NCBI GenBank assembly: GCA_016234445.1 | Contig: JACRBT010000007.1 | Location: forward strand, 61,404-125,403 | Direction of reading: 5' to 3' | Length of the DNA stretch: 64,000 nt | Source: Chloroflexota bacterium | Lineage (GTDB): Bacteria > Chloroflexota > Dehalococcoidia > Tepidiformales > Tepidiformaceae | Part shown: piece after piece, positions 8,422-16,381 of the stretch | How the letters are laid out: each line of letters begins with the position of its first letter | How positions within the stretch are numbered: position 1 is the first letter of the stretch | Program-made: the position numbers and the translations under genes | The notes under the pieces: generated by a model | Told to the model about the DNA's origin: nothing | Seen by the model: only the letters and a program-made list of their open reading frames with translations | Databases searched by the model: none

Positions 8422-9102
8422 ATGAAGCGACTGCTTGTTCTTGGTCTGTCCTTGTCGGCCCTGGCGGCCGCCCTTGTCATTGGACGGGGTTGGCGCGCAA
8501 ACGATGACGGTCTCGCCCTGAGCGTCGAGTCGATCAAGCCGGGCGTAACCTGCCCGGTGAACGCCGACAACGGGGTCTACAAGCTCGACCGCTGGAAAGC
8601 GGATGGGGCGCTGACGTACACGAATCACACAGCGAACTTCCCGGCGGGGGCGGCTGCTGCCATCGCCGCATCCTTCGCCACCTGGGAGGCGACTGACGTC
8701 CCCGATGGCACGTTCGTCGCGGGGACGCCTGCCACGGGGCCTGGCGCCGTCGGCCTCGACTCTGAGAACGCTGTGTTCTTCGCGCCGCTCGGCGGCAGCA
8801 CCATCGCCACCACCTACGTCTGGTACAACCGGGCCACCCGAAAGGTCGTGGAGTTCGACATGGTGTTCAACAGCAACCTGGCATGGGAGGCGCTGTCAGG
8901 GTCCGGGGACTGCGTGACCTCCACAAGCTTCGACGTACAGGACATCGCCACGCACGAGATTGGCCATGTCGTCGGCGTCGCGCACACCAGCCCCAACGGC
9001 GCCAACAACGCCCAGTCGATGTACCCCTACGGCCAGGCGGGCGAACTCTACAAGCGCTCACTGGGCGATGGCGACGTAGCTGGAGCGAACGCGAAGTACT
9101 GA
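8422..9102 (+). CDS. Secreted matrixin-like zinc metalloprotease
   Basis: This 226-residue protein begins MKRLLVLGLSLSALAAALVI, a clear Sec signal or membrane anchor. The C-terminal half contains HEIGHVVGVAH, the HExxHxxGxxH zinc motif of metzincins (peptidase M10A, matrixins), then SMYPYGQ, the Met-turn region. It therefore probably cleaves proteins outside the cytoplasm. The length leaves only a short propeptide-like N-terminal part, with a CPVNADNG segment near residue 50 that could hold a cysteine-switch residue. A strong Shine-Dalgarno (GGGGGAGGAGG) sets the ATG. It is isolated between repeat-rich spacers, with pair-A inverted repeats on both sides. Confidence 0.85.
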   Translation: MKRLLVLGLSLSALAAALVIGRGWRANDDGLALSVESIKPGVTCPVNADNGVYKLDRWKADGALTYTNHTANFPAGAAAAIAASFATWEATDVPDGTFVAGTPATGPGAVGLDSENAVFFAPLGGSTIATTYVWYNRATRKVVEFDMVFNSNLAWEALSGSGDCVTSTSFDVQDIATHEIGHVVGVAHTSPNGANNAQSMYPYGQAGELYKRSLGDGDVAGANAKY

Positions 9103-9118
9103 CGCAGCGCCGGCAGTT

Positions 9119-9146
9119 GCGGGTAGGGATTCTGCCCGTGGCCGCA
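9119..9146 (+). repeat. 28-base inverted repeat, left copy (pair B)
   Basis: The exact reverse complement of these 28 bases is found at 10937-10964. The two copies bracket the lipoprotein gene at 9275-10639. Confidence 0.8.
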
Positions 9147-9213
9147 GCGGTGGCCGTGAACTCCCTCGCGACCGCCAACGCTGGCCGCGCGTCCGAAGTG
9201 GTGAGGGCGCTGC

Positions 9214-9246
9214 GACGCCGCTCCGTGCCCGTCGCGGTGCGGATGG
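9214..9246 (-). repeat. 33-base inverted repeat, right copy (pair A)
   Basis: Reverse complement of 8237-8269 with one mismatch (G in place of A). The adjoining sequence also shares a GCGGATGG and CCGGGGCCGA block with the spacer near 8304-8320. Confidence 0.75.
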
Positions 9247-9274
9247 ACCGGGGCCGATGGCCGACCGCGGGGCT

Positions 9275-10639
9275 TCAATACACGCCGGCGACAAACCCCA
9301 ACACCTGGACCGATAACGTTTGCAGAGCGCGCGCCACAACCCGGCCGCCAACAGCCAACCCGACGCCCGACCCCTGGTCGTGGCAGGCCGCCACCCAGTA
9401 GCCATCCCAGCTCACGTAGAGCGGAGCCCGTTCGCTCCCGCACGCAGACTCCACGAGCCGAGCCCCGTACCAGCCCAGCCGCACGGCGGCGGGGTCCACG
9501 GGGCCTTCGAGCGCCCACCCCGCCTGGACGGGCTTCGCAAGGTACCAGGCGCCGCGGTCTTTATCGTCGCCGGTGGGAACCTCGGGGACCGCCGTCAGGA
9601 GCAACTCCTTCCCGGCCGGGGACCACTCCGCCTCCTGGAAGAGGGTGGTCGCCGGGGCCGCCAGTTCGGAGCCAAGCCCGGTTGCGGGGTCCACGATGGC
9701 GATCGGAGTCCCCCGGCCGAGCGGCGACATGTTCAGGAACCACGCCATCCCGTTCGCGACCAACATCCCGTCTGGGGAGACGCTGTGAAAGCCGAGCGCC
9801 GGAACGCGGTTGATCTCGCCAGACAGGGGCACGAACCCGACATCCCCCGGTCCTTCCGTGCCGGTTACTCCGGTGACAACGACCCCGGCCGGCTCGTCGT
9901 GCCAGCGGGTCGCCATCGGCACCCCCCGGAACCCCCCACTCGTCAGGGTCGCCATCGAACGGACCGCCAGGAGGCCGCCAGTGTTGGTATTGATGAACAC
10001 CATGCTGGAAGGCCCGGAGTAGAAGCGGCCGGTCACGGTGGATGCAGCAACTGTCCGGCCGTCGGGCGACACAGCAATCCCCGTGACCATTTCGCCGGGC
10101 GGCGCCTCGTAGAGCACACGCCGTGACCCGCCGTTCAGGTCCATCGAAACGACGCGGCTGGTCAGGTTCGCAATGATGCGCAACCGTGACAGCACCAGCC
10201 CCCTGACTTGCTCGTCGCCGAACCCGATGTCGAACGCGGTCACCTGTCGCCCCGTGCCGACGTCGACGGTGACCACTTCGTACACGGCCACGAGGTCTGT
10301 TCCGTGCCAGTTGTTGCCGAACTCGTATGCGTAGACGAGCACAGGCCCGGTCGCCTGCTCCAGCGCCCGATCGATGTCCACGGGGACGTGCACCGGGTGT
10401 GGTGGAGCCTCCGGGGTGGCTTCTTCCGTGGGCCGCGGCGCGGCGGTGGGCGTCGCAGTCGGGCGTTGCGTCGGCTGCGGCGTCGCCGACCCCGCGGGCG
10501 AACCGTTGACGGCCGGGCTGCCGCCGCCCGGGATCGCTGTCGCGGCCGGATTACCCGACCCGCCGCAGGCCGCGATCGTCGCCGTCAGGACAATCCAGGC
10601 CAACGCGGGCAAGAGGGTGCCGAAGGCCAGCCGCTGCAT
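9275..10639 (-). CDS. Secreted lipoprotein with beta-propeller-like body
   Basis: This 454-residue protein starts MQRLAFGTLLPALAWIVL and has the lipobox TIAAC at about residue 26, so it should be a lipid-anchored surface protein. A Pro/Thr-rich linker of about 50 residues follows. The body has repeated blade-like segments such as GIAVSPDGRTVAAS, HSVSPDGMLVANG and AEWSPAGKELLLTA, typical of WD40/TolB-type propellers. No catalytic motif is seen, so a binding role is more likely. No good ribosome site precedes the ATG, so the start rests on the signal peptide. A TACCAT box at 10699-10704 may be its -10. Confidence 0.72.
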   Translation of the reverse strand: MQRLAFGTLLPALAWIVLTATIAACGGSGNPAATAIPGGGSPAVNGSPAGSATPQPTQRPTATPTAAPRPTEEATPEAPPHPVHVPVDIDRALEQATGPVLVYAYEFGNNWHGTDLVAVYEVVTVDVGTGRQVTAFDIGFGDEQVRGLVLSRLRIIANLTSRVVSMDLNGGSRRVLYEAPPGEMVTGIAVSPDGRTVAASTVTGRFYSGPSSMVFINTNTGGLLAVRSMATLTSGGFRGVPMATRWHDEPAGVVVTGVTGTEGPGDVGFVPLSGEINRVPALGFHSVSPDGMLVANGMAWFLNMSPLGRGTPIAIVDPATGLGSELAAPATTLFQEAEWSPAGKELLLTAVPEVPTGDDKDRGAWYLAKPVQAGWALEGPVDPAAVRLGWYGARLVESACGSERAPLYVSWDGYWVAACHDQGSGVGLAVGGRVVARALQTLSVQVLGFVAGVY

Positions 10640-10741
10640 GGCGTCGGCCCGAACCGTCAGAGAACCACCAGCCAACTCAAGCCATCCTCGCCGCTTCGAT
10701 GGTAGCACCCCCCCGTCCGCCCGGCATCCTTGCAGGAGATA

Positions 10742-10760
10742 CGCGACAGTTTCTGTCGCG
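10742..10760. other. Perfect 8-bp hairpin
   Basis: CGCGACAG, loop TTT, CTGTCGCG. It lies about 100 bases upstream of the lipoprotein start on the minus strand. No U-tract follows on either strand, so it is more likely a binding site or RNA structure than a terminator. Confidence 0.35.
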
Positions 10761-10936
10761 ATGCCTCCGTGGCGGTACCGCCGCGCAAGTCGTCGTCTCG
10801 CCCCGCGCCACGGTCCCTCACCGCACATGGAGCCGCCAGACCAGAACCTGCCGCGGGGAAGGCCGTGCCCGGCTCGGTGCGGATGGTGGCGTGGCGAAGA
10901 TCGTGGAGGCTGGCGCGGATCAGAGGTTCCAGGCGA

Positions 10937-10964
10937 TGCGGCCACGGGCAGAATCCCTACCCGC
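10937..10964 (-). repeat. 28-base inverted repeat, right copy (pair B)
   Basis: Perfect reverse complement of 9119-9146. Its flanks (GATGCGGCCACG on the left, GCGGCTACC on the right) also occur around 39101-39128, which marks a small dispersed repeat family. Confidence 0.8.
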
Positions 10965-10981
10965 GGCTACCGGTCCTCGAT

Positions 10982-11018
10982 CCCGGGACTCGGACCTCGG
11001 GCCTCGGGCCTCGGAACT
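10982..11018 (+). repeat. Heptanucleotide repeat array 3
   Basis: Units in 7-base register: CCCGGGA, CTCGGAC, CTCGGGC twice, CTCGGAA. It runs directly into the REP-like element that follows. Confidence 0.6.
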
Positions 11019-11071
11019 CCCTCCCTCCCCCTCGCCCGCGCCCGCGGGAGAGGGGGAGGGAGGGTGAGGGG
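11017..11071 (+). repeat. REP-like palindromic element 1
   Basis: CTCCCTCCCCCTCGCCC followed by the complementary GGGAGAGGGGGAGGG and GTGAGGGG. It resembles the four copies at 18041, 25065, 28088 and 48006 and ends seven bases from the stop codon of the lipoprotein gene at 11078. Confidence 0.55.
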
Positions 11072-11077
11072 CCGCGG

Positions 11078-11722
11078 CTACCCCACTTTCGCCTTTACCG
11101 AGTCCGCCAGGGCCTTCCGGAGGACGCCCGCGGAGGGCTCGTCCGCGCTCAGGACGTGCTGGACGACGATTACGCGGCCCGCGCGGTAGACGTCCGTGTA
11201 GACGCGGATGCCCTGTGCGTCTTTCGTCTGGGCGACGTAGGCGGTGGCCTCGGCCATCCCCGACAGCGTCGGCCCGGCTGCGTTGTTCAGGTTGGGGCCG
11301 AACAGCCCGGGCGGCGGGTTCTTCCAGCCCTGCGCCTGGGTGGCGTAGTCGGCCTTCGCGTCGGCCTCGGTGGCGTAGACCCGGGTCTCCACCCGGGCGT
11401 TGGCCTCCTGGGTCCCGGTCTTCCGGTAGAGGGCGAAGACGATGTCGATGTTCCCCGGGGCCGGGACCTTTTCCGGGGCCGAGTTCTCATAGCCGGCGAC
11501 CTTCGGCAAGACCCCGGTGGCCGTCAGCGCCGCGGGCTTCGCTGTCGGAGCGGCCGTCGCTGTCGTCCCCGGCTGGTCGGCGCCGTCGCCACAGGCGCCG
11601 AGGAGCGCCAGCCCGGCGACCGCTAGCGCAACAAGGCCGCCGATTCGGCGAGCTGGGCTGCCTGTTCGGGCGTCATCCGGTCGGTGTTCAAACAGAGGTC
11701 GTAGGTGCAAGGAGTTAGCCAT
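11078..11722 (-). CDS. Lipoprotein, DUF-like, unknown function
   Basis: About 214 residues from the ATG at 11722. The hydrophobic stretch LVALAVAGLALLGAC gives a lipobox cysteine near residue 44, an unusually long n-region for a signal peptide. The mature part has a low-complexity Thr/Ala stretch, then a compact domain (NIDIVFALYRKTGTQEANAR and TEADAKADYATQAQGW) of unknown type. The ATG at 11722 lies inside the 3' end of the kinase-like gene in another frame, giving a 100-base overlap; no later canonical start precedes the signal peptide. Translation may be coupled to the upstream gene. Confidence 0.65.
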   Translation of the reverse strand: MANSLHLRPLFEHRPDDARTGSPARRIGGLVALAVAGLALLGACGDGADQPGTTATAAPTAKPAALTATGVLPKVAGYENSAPEKVPAPGNIDIVFALYRKTGTQEANARVETRVYATEADAKADYATQAQGWKNPPPGLFGPNLNNAAGPTLSGMAEATAYVAQTKDAQGIRVYTDVYRAGRVIVVQHVLSADEPSAGVLRKALADSVKAKVG

Positions 11723-12258
11723 CCTGTTTCGTAGACCCGGCGAAAGTACTCGATCCGTTCGCTGTCGGTCCGCTCGACCGTCTTCAGCGCCGTCTTCTCG
11801 TCGACTCCCATCCCGGTCATGATCCGCCGGGCCCGGGCCTGCGCCGAACCGGTCACCAGCACCCTCAGCGTATCCACCCGGTCGCGAAGGATCACCTGCC
11901 CCGCGTGGCCGACGATGACACAGTCCCCCTGGCCGGCGAGGTCGCGGATGACGTTTTCGACGAACTTGCGGTAGTCGGTGGAGGTGAAGAGCGGGCTGGT
12001 GGTCAGCGGCACCGGGTCGGCCCAGGCGGCGACTGGCATGCTCGGGTTGCGGGCCAGGGCTTCGAGGATGCGCGTCACCAGCGAGGGCGTGTGCTCGGAT
12101 TCGCTCACAGTCTCCGGCGAGACGCCCGCTTCCTGGGCTGCCGCCTGGATCACCTGGTAGTCGATGTAGCGAAATCCGAGCCGCGGCGCCAGTGCCTTCG
12201 CGACCTCTTCGCCGGCGGTGCCAACCTGGCGCGATACGGAAACGACGCGGATGTTCAT
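11623..12258 (-). CDS. Cytidylate-kinase-like family protein
   Basis: This 211-residue protein begins MNIRVVSVSRQVGTAGEEVA and continues FRYIDYQVIQAAAQEAGVS, matching the cytidylate-kinase-like family (Cytidylate_kin2), in which a P-loop precedes a helical LID. The glycine loop here reads QVGTAGEE and lacks the usual Lys-Ser/Thr pair, so nucleotide phosphorylation is not assured. The later RARRIMTGMGVDEKTA and RTDSERIEYFRR segments match the family's LID region. GAGGAGGCC upstream of ATG 12258 is a good ribosome site. It lies upstream of, and overlaps, a lipoprotein gene. Confidence 0.78.
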   Translation of the reverse strand: MNIRVVSVSRQVGTAGEEVAKALAPRLGFRYIDYQVIQAAAQEAGVSPETVSESEHTPSLVTRILEALARNPSMPVAAWADPVPLTTSPLFTSTDYRKFVENVIRDLAGQGDCVIVGHAGQVILRDRVDTLRVLVTGSAQARARRIMTGMGVDEKTALKTVERTDSERIEYFRRVYETGWLTPCTYDLCLNTDRMTPEQAAQLAESAALLR

Positions 12259-12285
12259 GAGGGCCTCCTCTGGGTGCGCCGCCGC

Positions 12286-12291
12286 ATTGTA
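12286..12291 (-). promoter_or_regulatory. -10 box of the kinase-like gene
   Basis: TACAAT on the minus strand, 27 bases before the ATG at 12258, leaving a leader of about 20 bases that includes the GAGGAGG ribosome site. Confidence 0.45.
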
Positions 12292-12330
12292 GCCCCGTTT
12301 GGCCGGGCGCCAACAAGCCCCCAACGGAAA

Positions 12331-12350
12331 AGGCCCCCGTGAGGGGGCCT
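12331..12350 (-). terminator. Rho-independent terminator of the HD-GYP gene
   Basis: An 8-bp perfect GC stem (AGGCCCCC / GGGGGCCT) with a 4-base loop. On the minus strand it is followed by TTTTCC, 44 bases past the HD-GYP stop codon. Confidence 0.75.
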
Positions 12351-12393
12351 CTTCCAAAAGCGGGTGGTGCCAGTCAGGGGCGTTCTCTCCCCG

Positions 12394-13740
12394 TCAAGCC
12401 TGGAACGGGCCGGCGACGCTTTCGAAGCGCCCCAGCAGGTAGGCGTCGAACCGGGTGGTCCCCAGCCCGCGCATTACTTCAATTGCGTCCGCCGCGGACA
12501 TGGCCCGGCGGTAGGGCCGGTCGCTTGTCAGCGCGTCGTAGGCTTCGCACATGCCGATGATCTGGGCCTCGACCGGGACTTCGTCGCCTTCGAGCATCCC
12601 CGGGTAGCCCTTGCCGTCGATGCGCTCGTGGTGGCAGCCAACCCACCATGCCGCCGCGCCGAAGCCCGGGACTTCGCTGAGGATGTCCCGTGCGTAGATG
12701 GGGTGCAGCTGCACCGCGGACATTTCGTCGATCGTCAGGATGTCGGGCTTGCTCAGGAACTGCGCCGGCACGCCAAGCGTCCCGACGTCCTGGAGCAGTG
12801 CCGCGATCTTCACGAGGTCGGCGCGCCGCTCGGTCATGTCGCAGGTGAGGGCCACGCGCCGCGAAAGGTCGGCAACACGGCGGCCCCGGCCAGGGTCGCG
12901 CCCGTTGCGGCCGTCGACGACGTCGCTGATCACGCCAATGAAGTCGAACAGCTCTTCGCGGCTCATGATCCCGCCGTAGTTGAGCGACATCAGCGCCGAG
13001 GGGAGGTCGTTGTCGTAGAAGCCCAGCCAGAAGGCGTCCTTGGAGGCCAGCTTCGCCATGTGTTCGGCCAGTTCCGGGTCGAGTTCGCGGCCGGCCATCT
13101 CGCGGACGAGCTGCGGTCCCCGGCGGCGAACGAGCAGGGGCGAGCCCTCTGCGTCGATCATCGACTCCACCCGGTCGGCGACGGCGGTAACTCGCGCTAC
13201 CAGCGGCGCGCGGTCGCCCGGCACGGAACCAGGCAGCCCGGAGCCGTCCCAGCAGTCGTGGTGGTTGGCCACGGCCCTCGCCACGGTCTCGCCGAGGCCG
13301 AGCTTACGGACGATGCGCGCCCCCATTTCGCAGTGAAGCGTGAGCGCGTGGATGACGTCGCCCCAGCCGCCGCTCGGGACGCTCGCGAGGACGTCGGTCG
13401 CGCTCGTGGCGCCGGAGATGAACTTTGTCCCCCGTCCCGTCTCGATGCGCGGGCCCGGGGCGGTTGCGGCCATGCCTACGTCGTGGAGGAGGCAGCTGAA
13501 GAACACTTCTTCGATCCGGGCGGGGTCCATGCCCAGTTCGCCCGCGAGGTAGACGCCGATGTAGGCGACGCGCTGGGCGTGCCCGGGCTTGCGGCCCTCG
13601 GCCAGGTCGAAGGCCCGGCTCAACGCCGTCAACAGCGTCCCCCGGCTGATCCGTGGGAGGCCGGAGATCCCGGGGTCTTCGTAGAGCGATGGGTCGAGGA
13701 AATCCGCTTTGACCGTTTGGATAGAAGCGTTCGAAGCCAT
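12394..13740 (-). CDS. Tandem HD / HD-GYP domain protein
   Basis: 448 residues with two HD-type domains. HD-GYP proteins hydrolyse cyclic di-GMP. In the first domain (about 45-200) the metal ligands are present: His54, His86-Asp87, then HHDCWDGSGLPG at 160-171, but GYP reads GLP. In the second (about 285-440) the GYP region is perfect, HHERIDGKGYPG at 370-381, but HD reads Gln317-Asp318 and the first His is Arg. The domains are thus complementary in what they retain. There is no receiver or membrane segment. Its own terminator lies downstream. Catalysis is plausible but uncertain. Confidence 0.8.
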   Translation of the reverse strand: MASNASIQTVKADFLDPSLYEDPGISGLPRISRGTLLTALSRAFDLAEGRKPGHAQRVAYIGVYLAGELGMDPARIEEVFFSCLLHDVGMAATAPGPRIETGRGTKFISGATSATDVLASVPSGGWGDVIHALTLHCEMGARIVRKLGLGETVARAVANHHDCWDGSGLPGSVPGDRAPLVARVTAVADRVESMIDAEGSPLLVRRRGPQLVREMAGRELDPELAEHMAKLASKDAFWLGFYDNDLPSALMSLNYGGIMSREELFDFIGVISDVVDGRNGRDPGRGRRVADLSRRVALTCDMTERRADLVKIAALLQDVGTLGVPAQFLSKPDILTIDEMSAVQLHPIYARDILSEVPGFGAAAWWVGCHHERIDGKGYPGMLEGDEVPVEAQIIGMCEAYDALTSDRPYRRAMSAADAIEVMRGLGTTRFDAYLLGRFESVAGPFQA

Positions 13741-13983
13741 CCGCGCGTTGTTCTCCCCAGGTGTGTTCCGTCTCCCTCAATATCGACTCGCTCCGCGGGA
13801 GGCCACAGGGGACGAATCGTGGAAAACGGTTGCTGGAACGAGAAATCGGGGAGGGGTCTAAGGGTTTCGCCCCCTCGCCGTGCGCTGCACAGCGGGCGCG
13901 GACGCGTTACACTACCCGAGGTAAGGGAAGGATGGTGCGTATGCATCACTTCCCTGCCGGCACGCGACAGACGGCAGGCCTGA

Positions 13984-14457
13984 ATGGATCGCTCCCGGCT
14001 CACCCACTTTCTCAGCCAGACCCTGGCCGATTTGCCGTTAGCGGAGGCGCCCGTCGTCTCCCCCGGCGATTCCGTCCGTGACGCCGTCGACATGATGCGC
14101 GACGGCTCGCGTTCCTGTGTGCTCGCCACCGAGGGCGGCCGCCTTACGGGCATCTTCACGGAACGCGACGTCCTGACGAAGTGCATGGGAGAAGGGTTCG
14201 ACTGGGGCCAGCCCCTCGGGGCAGCCGTCCTCACCCGCGATCCCCGCACCATCCCCGTTGGCGGCACCGTCGCCGAAGCGATCGCGACGATGCGCCGTTA
14301 CCACTATCGAACGCTCCCCGTCGTGGACGGAGACTCTGTCCTCGGACTCGTCCGGCTCGGAGACCTCCTCACCCACCTCGCCGAAGCCTACCCGGAAGAA
14401 ATCCTGAACCTACCTCCACGCCCCCACCAGGTGATGGAAAAACAAGAGGGTGGATAG
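13984..14457 (+). CDS. Tandem CBS-domain protein
   Basis: 157 residues made almost entirely of two CBS motifs: SRSCVLATEGGRLTGIFTER (about 43-62) and RTLPVVDGDSVLGLVRLGDL (about 107-126). Such pairs usually bind AMP, ATP or S-adenosylmethionine and regulate a partner. The gene ends nine bases before korA. A zinc-ribbon CBS protein follows korB, so the two bracket the oxidoreductase genes. An energy-sensing role on KorAB is an attractive inference, not proven. A TACACT box lies at 13908-13913 in the 243-base gap upstream. Confidence 0.85.
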   Translation: MDRSRLTHFLSQTLADLPLAEAPVVSPGDSVRDAVDMMRDGSRSCVLATEGGRLTGIFTERDVLTKCMGEGFDWGQPLGAAVLTRDPRTIPVGGTVAEAIATMRRYHYRTLPVVDGDSVLGLVRLGDLLTHLAEAYPEEILNLPPRPHQVMEKQEGG

Positions 14458-14466
14458 CACAGCCAC

Positions 14467-16377
14467 ATGACCACTGAATCCCCTGCCCGTACCGAACGCG
14501 CCGTCGAGTCTCTCGAACGGGTCACCATCCGCTTCGCCGGCGACTCTGGCGACGGGATGCAGCTGACCGGTACGCAGTTCACCAAGACCAGCGCCGTCTT
14601 CGGCAACGACCTCGCCACCTTCCCGGACATCCCGGCCGAAATCCGCGCCCCCACCGGCTCGCTTCCCGGCGTTTCGGGCTTCCAGCTCTCCTTCGCCTCC
14701 ACCGACATTCGTACCCCCGGCGACTCCCCGGATGTCCTCGTGGCGATGAACCCGGCCGCCCTCAAGGTGAACATCGGCGACCTCCGCCCCGGCGGCCTCC
14801 TCATCGTCGACGAAGACGAGTTCAATCCCACCAACCTGAAGAAGGCCGCCTACGCCGTAAACCCGCTCGAAGACGGCTCCCTCGCAGGCTTCCAGGTCGT
14901 CCGGATCAACATCACCCGCCAGAACGAGCTTGCCCTCGAGGGTTCGCCGCTCAACGCCAAGGACAAGTTCCGCTCCCGCAACTTCTACGCCCTCGGGCTC
15001 ATCCTCTGGCTCTACGGCCGCTCGATGGACACCACCGTCAAGTGGGCCAACGAGCAGTTCCGCCGGCGCCCTGACGTCCTTGAAGCGAACCTCAACGCCC
15101 TCCGCGCCGGCTACAACTTCGGCGAAACCACCGAGCTCTTCCACCATCGCTACGAAGTCGCCCCCGCCACTGTCGCGCCCGGCCTCTACCGCCACGTCAG
15201 CGGCAACGAGGCGACCGCGATGGGTTTCGTCGCGGCCTCCGTCCTCAGCGGGCTCCCCCTGTTCTACGGCAGCTACCCGATCACGCCCGCTTCCGACATC
15301 CTCCACGAGCTCTCGAAGATGAAGAACTTCGGGATCAAGACGTTCCAGGCGGAAGACGAAATCGCCGCCATCGGTTCCGCCATCGGCGCGGCCTACGGCG
15401 GACACCTCGGCCTCACCGGCACCAGCGGCCCCGGCCTCGCCCTCAAAAGCGAAGCCCTCAACCTCGCCGTCATGACCGAGCTCCCCCTCGTCGTCGTCGA
15501 CGTCCAGCGCGCCGGGCCAAGCACCGGCATGCCCACCAAGACCGAGCAGTCGGACCTCCTCCAGGCGATGTACGGGCGCAACGGCGACTCCTCCGTCTGC
15601 ATCATCGCCCCCGCCACCCCCGCCGACTGCTTCTTCATGGCCATCGAGGCCTTCCGCATCGCCCTCAAGTACATGGTCCCCGTCATCTTCCTGAGCGACG
15701 GCTACATCGGAAACGGCTCCGAACCGTGGCGCATCCCCGACGTCGACGACCTGCCCCGGATCGAGCATAGCTACGCCGCCAAACAGGAAGGGGAGTTCAA
15801 CCCCTACAAGCGCGACCCCATGACCCTCGCGCGGCCCTGGGCGGTCCCGGGCCAGGCCGGCTTCGAACACCGCATCGGCGGCATCGAAAAGTCGGGCCAG
15901 TCCGGCGACATCAGCTACGACCCCCAGAATCACCACACGATGACCCTCGCCCGGGCCGAGCGCGTCGCCCGTATCGTCCAGGACATCCCCCCGCTCGAAG
16001 TGCTCGGCCCGAAGTCCGGCGACCTTCTTGTCCTCGGCTGGGGCGGCACCCATGGCGCCCTCACCAGCGCGGCCGAGAACGCCCGCAAGCAGGGCAAGAG
16101 TGTCGCCTCCGCGCACCTTCGCTACCTCAACCCCTTCCCCGCCAACCTCGGGGAAGTCCTCTCCAACTACAAGAAGGTCCTCATCCCCGAACTCAACACC
16201 GGGCAGCTTTCGATGCTGATCCGGGCGAAGTTCCTCGTCGACGCCGCCGGCTTCAACAAGATCGCCGGCCAGCCCTTCAAGATCACCGAGGTCGAAGGCA
16301 AGATCGACGAAATGCTGGGGCTCACCGGCCCCTACAACCTCAAGTTTGGCCCGGCCTCCGTGCTGGGAGGAGGCTAG
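14467..16377 (+). CDS. korA: 2-oxoacid:ferredoxin oxidoreductase, fused gamma-alpha subunit
   Basis: 636 residues. The N-terminal gamma domain (about 18-200, with RFAGDSGDGMQLTG) is fused to the alpha pyrimidine-binding domain (from about 235, with YGSYPITPASDILHEL and GLTGTSGPGLALKSEA). This is the architecture of 2-oxoglutarate:ferredoxin oxidoreductase KorA. With KorB it interconverts 2-oxoglutarate and succinyl-CoA with ferredoxin. No iron-sulfur subunit is encoded alongside, as is usual for the KorAB type. Strict substrate choice cannot be read from the sequence; pyruvate or branched 2-oxo acids remain possible. Confidence 0.9.
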   Translation: MTTESPARTERAVESLERVTIRFAGDSGDGMQLTGTQFTKTSAVFGNDLATFPDIPAEIRAPTGSLPGVSGFQLSFASTDIRTPGDSPDVLVAMNPAALKVNIGDLRPGGLLIVDEDEFNPTNLKKAAYAVNPLEDGSLAGFQVVRINITRQNELALEGSPLNAKDKFRSRNFYALGLILWLYGRSMDTTVKWANEQFRRRPDVLEANLNALRAGYNFGETTELFHHRYEVAPATVAPGLYRHVSGNEATAMGFVAASVLSGLPLFYGSYPITPASDILHELSKMKNFGIKTFQAEDEIAAIGSAIGAAYGGHLGLTGTSGPGLALKSEALNLAVMTELPLVVVDVQRAGPSTGMPTKTEQSDLLQAMYGRNGDSSVCIIAPATPADCFFMAIEAFRIALKYMVPVIFLSDGYIGNGSEPWRIPDVDDLPRIEHSYAAKQEGEFNPYKRDPMTLARPWAVPGQAGFEHRIGGIEKSGQSGDISYDPQNHHTMTLARAERVARIVQDIPPLEVLGPKSGDLLVLGWGGTHGALTSAAENARKQGKSVASAHLRYLNPFPANLGEVLSNYKKVLIPELNTGQLSMLIRAKFLVDAAGFNKIAGQPFKITEVEGKIDEMLGLTGPYNLKFGPASVLGGG

Positions 16378-16381
16378 ACCC

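Larger units (their letters stand above)
10640..11077. other. 438-base non-coding spacer rich in repeats
   Basis: No credible gene lies here on either strand. In order it holds a possible minus-strand -10 (TACCAT, 10699-10704), an 8-bp perfect hairpin at 10742-10760, the pair-B repeat at 10937-10964, heptad array 3 at 10982-11018, and a palindromic REP-like element at about 11017-11071. A 17-base block at 11066-11082 is shared with 39112-39128. Long open frames across it are compositional artefacts. Confidence 0.6.

Noticed and set aside
8237..9246. An insertion sequence defined by the 33-bp inverted repeats
   Set aside because: No transposase lies between them and no target-site duplication is evident; the enclosed gene is a metalloprotease.
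10374..11189. Plus-strand open frame across the 10640-11077 spacer
   Set aside because: It runs through repeats and an opposite-strand lipoprotein gene, with no domain, ribosome site or sensible composition.
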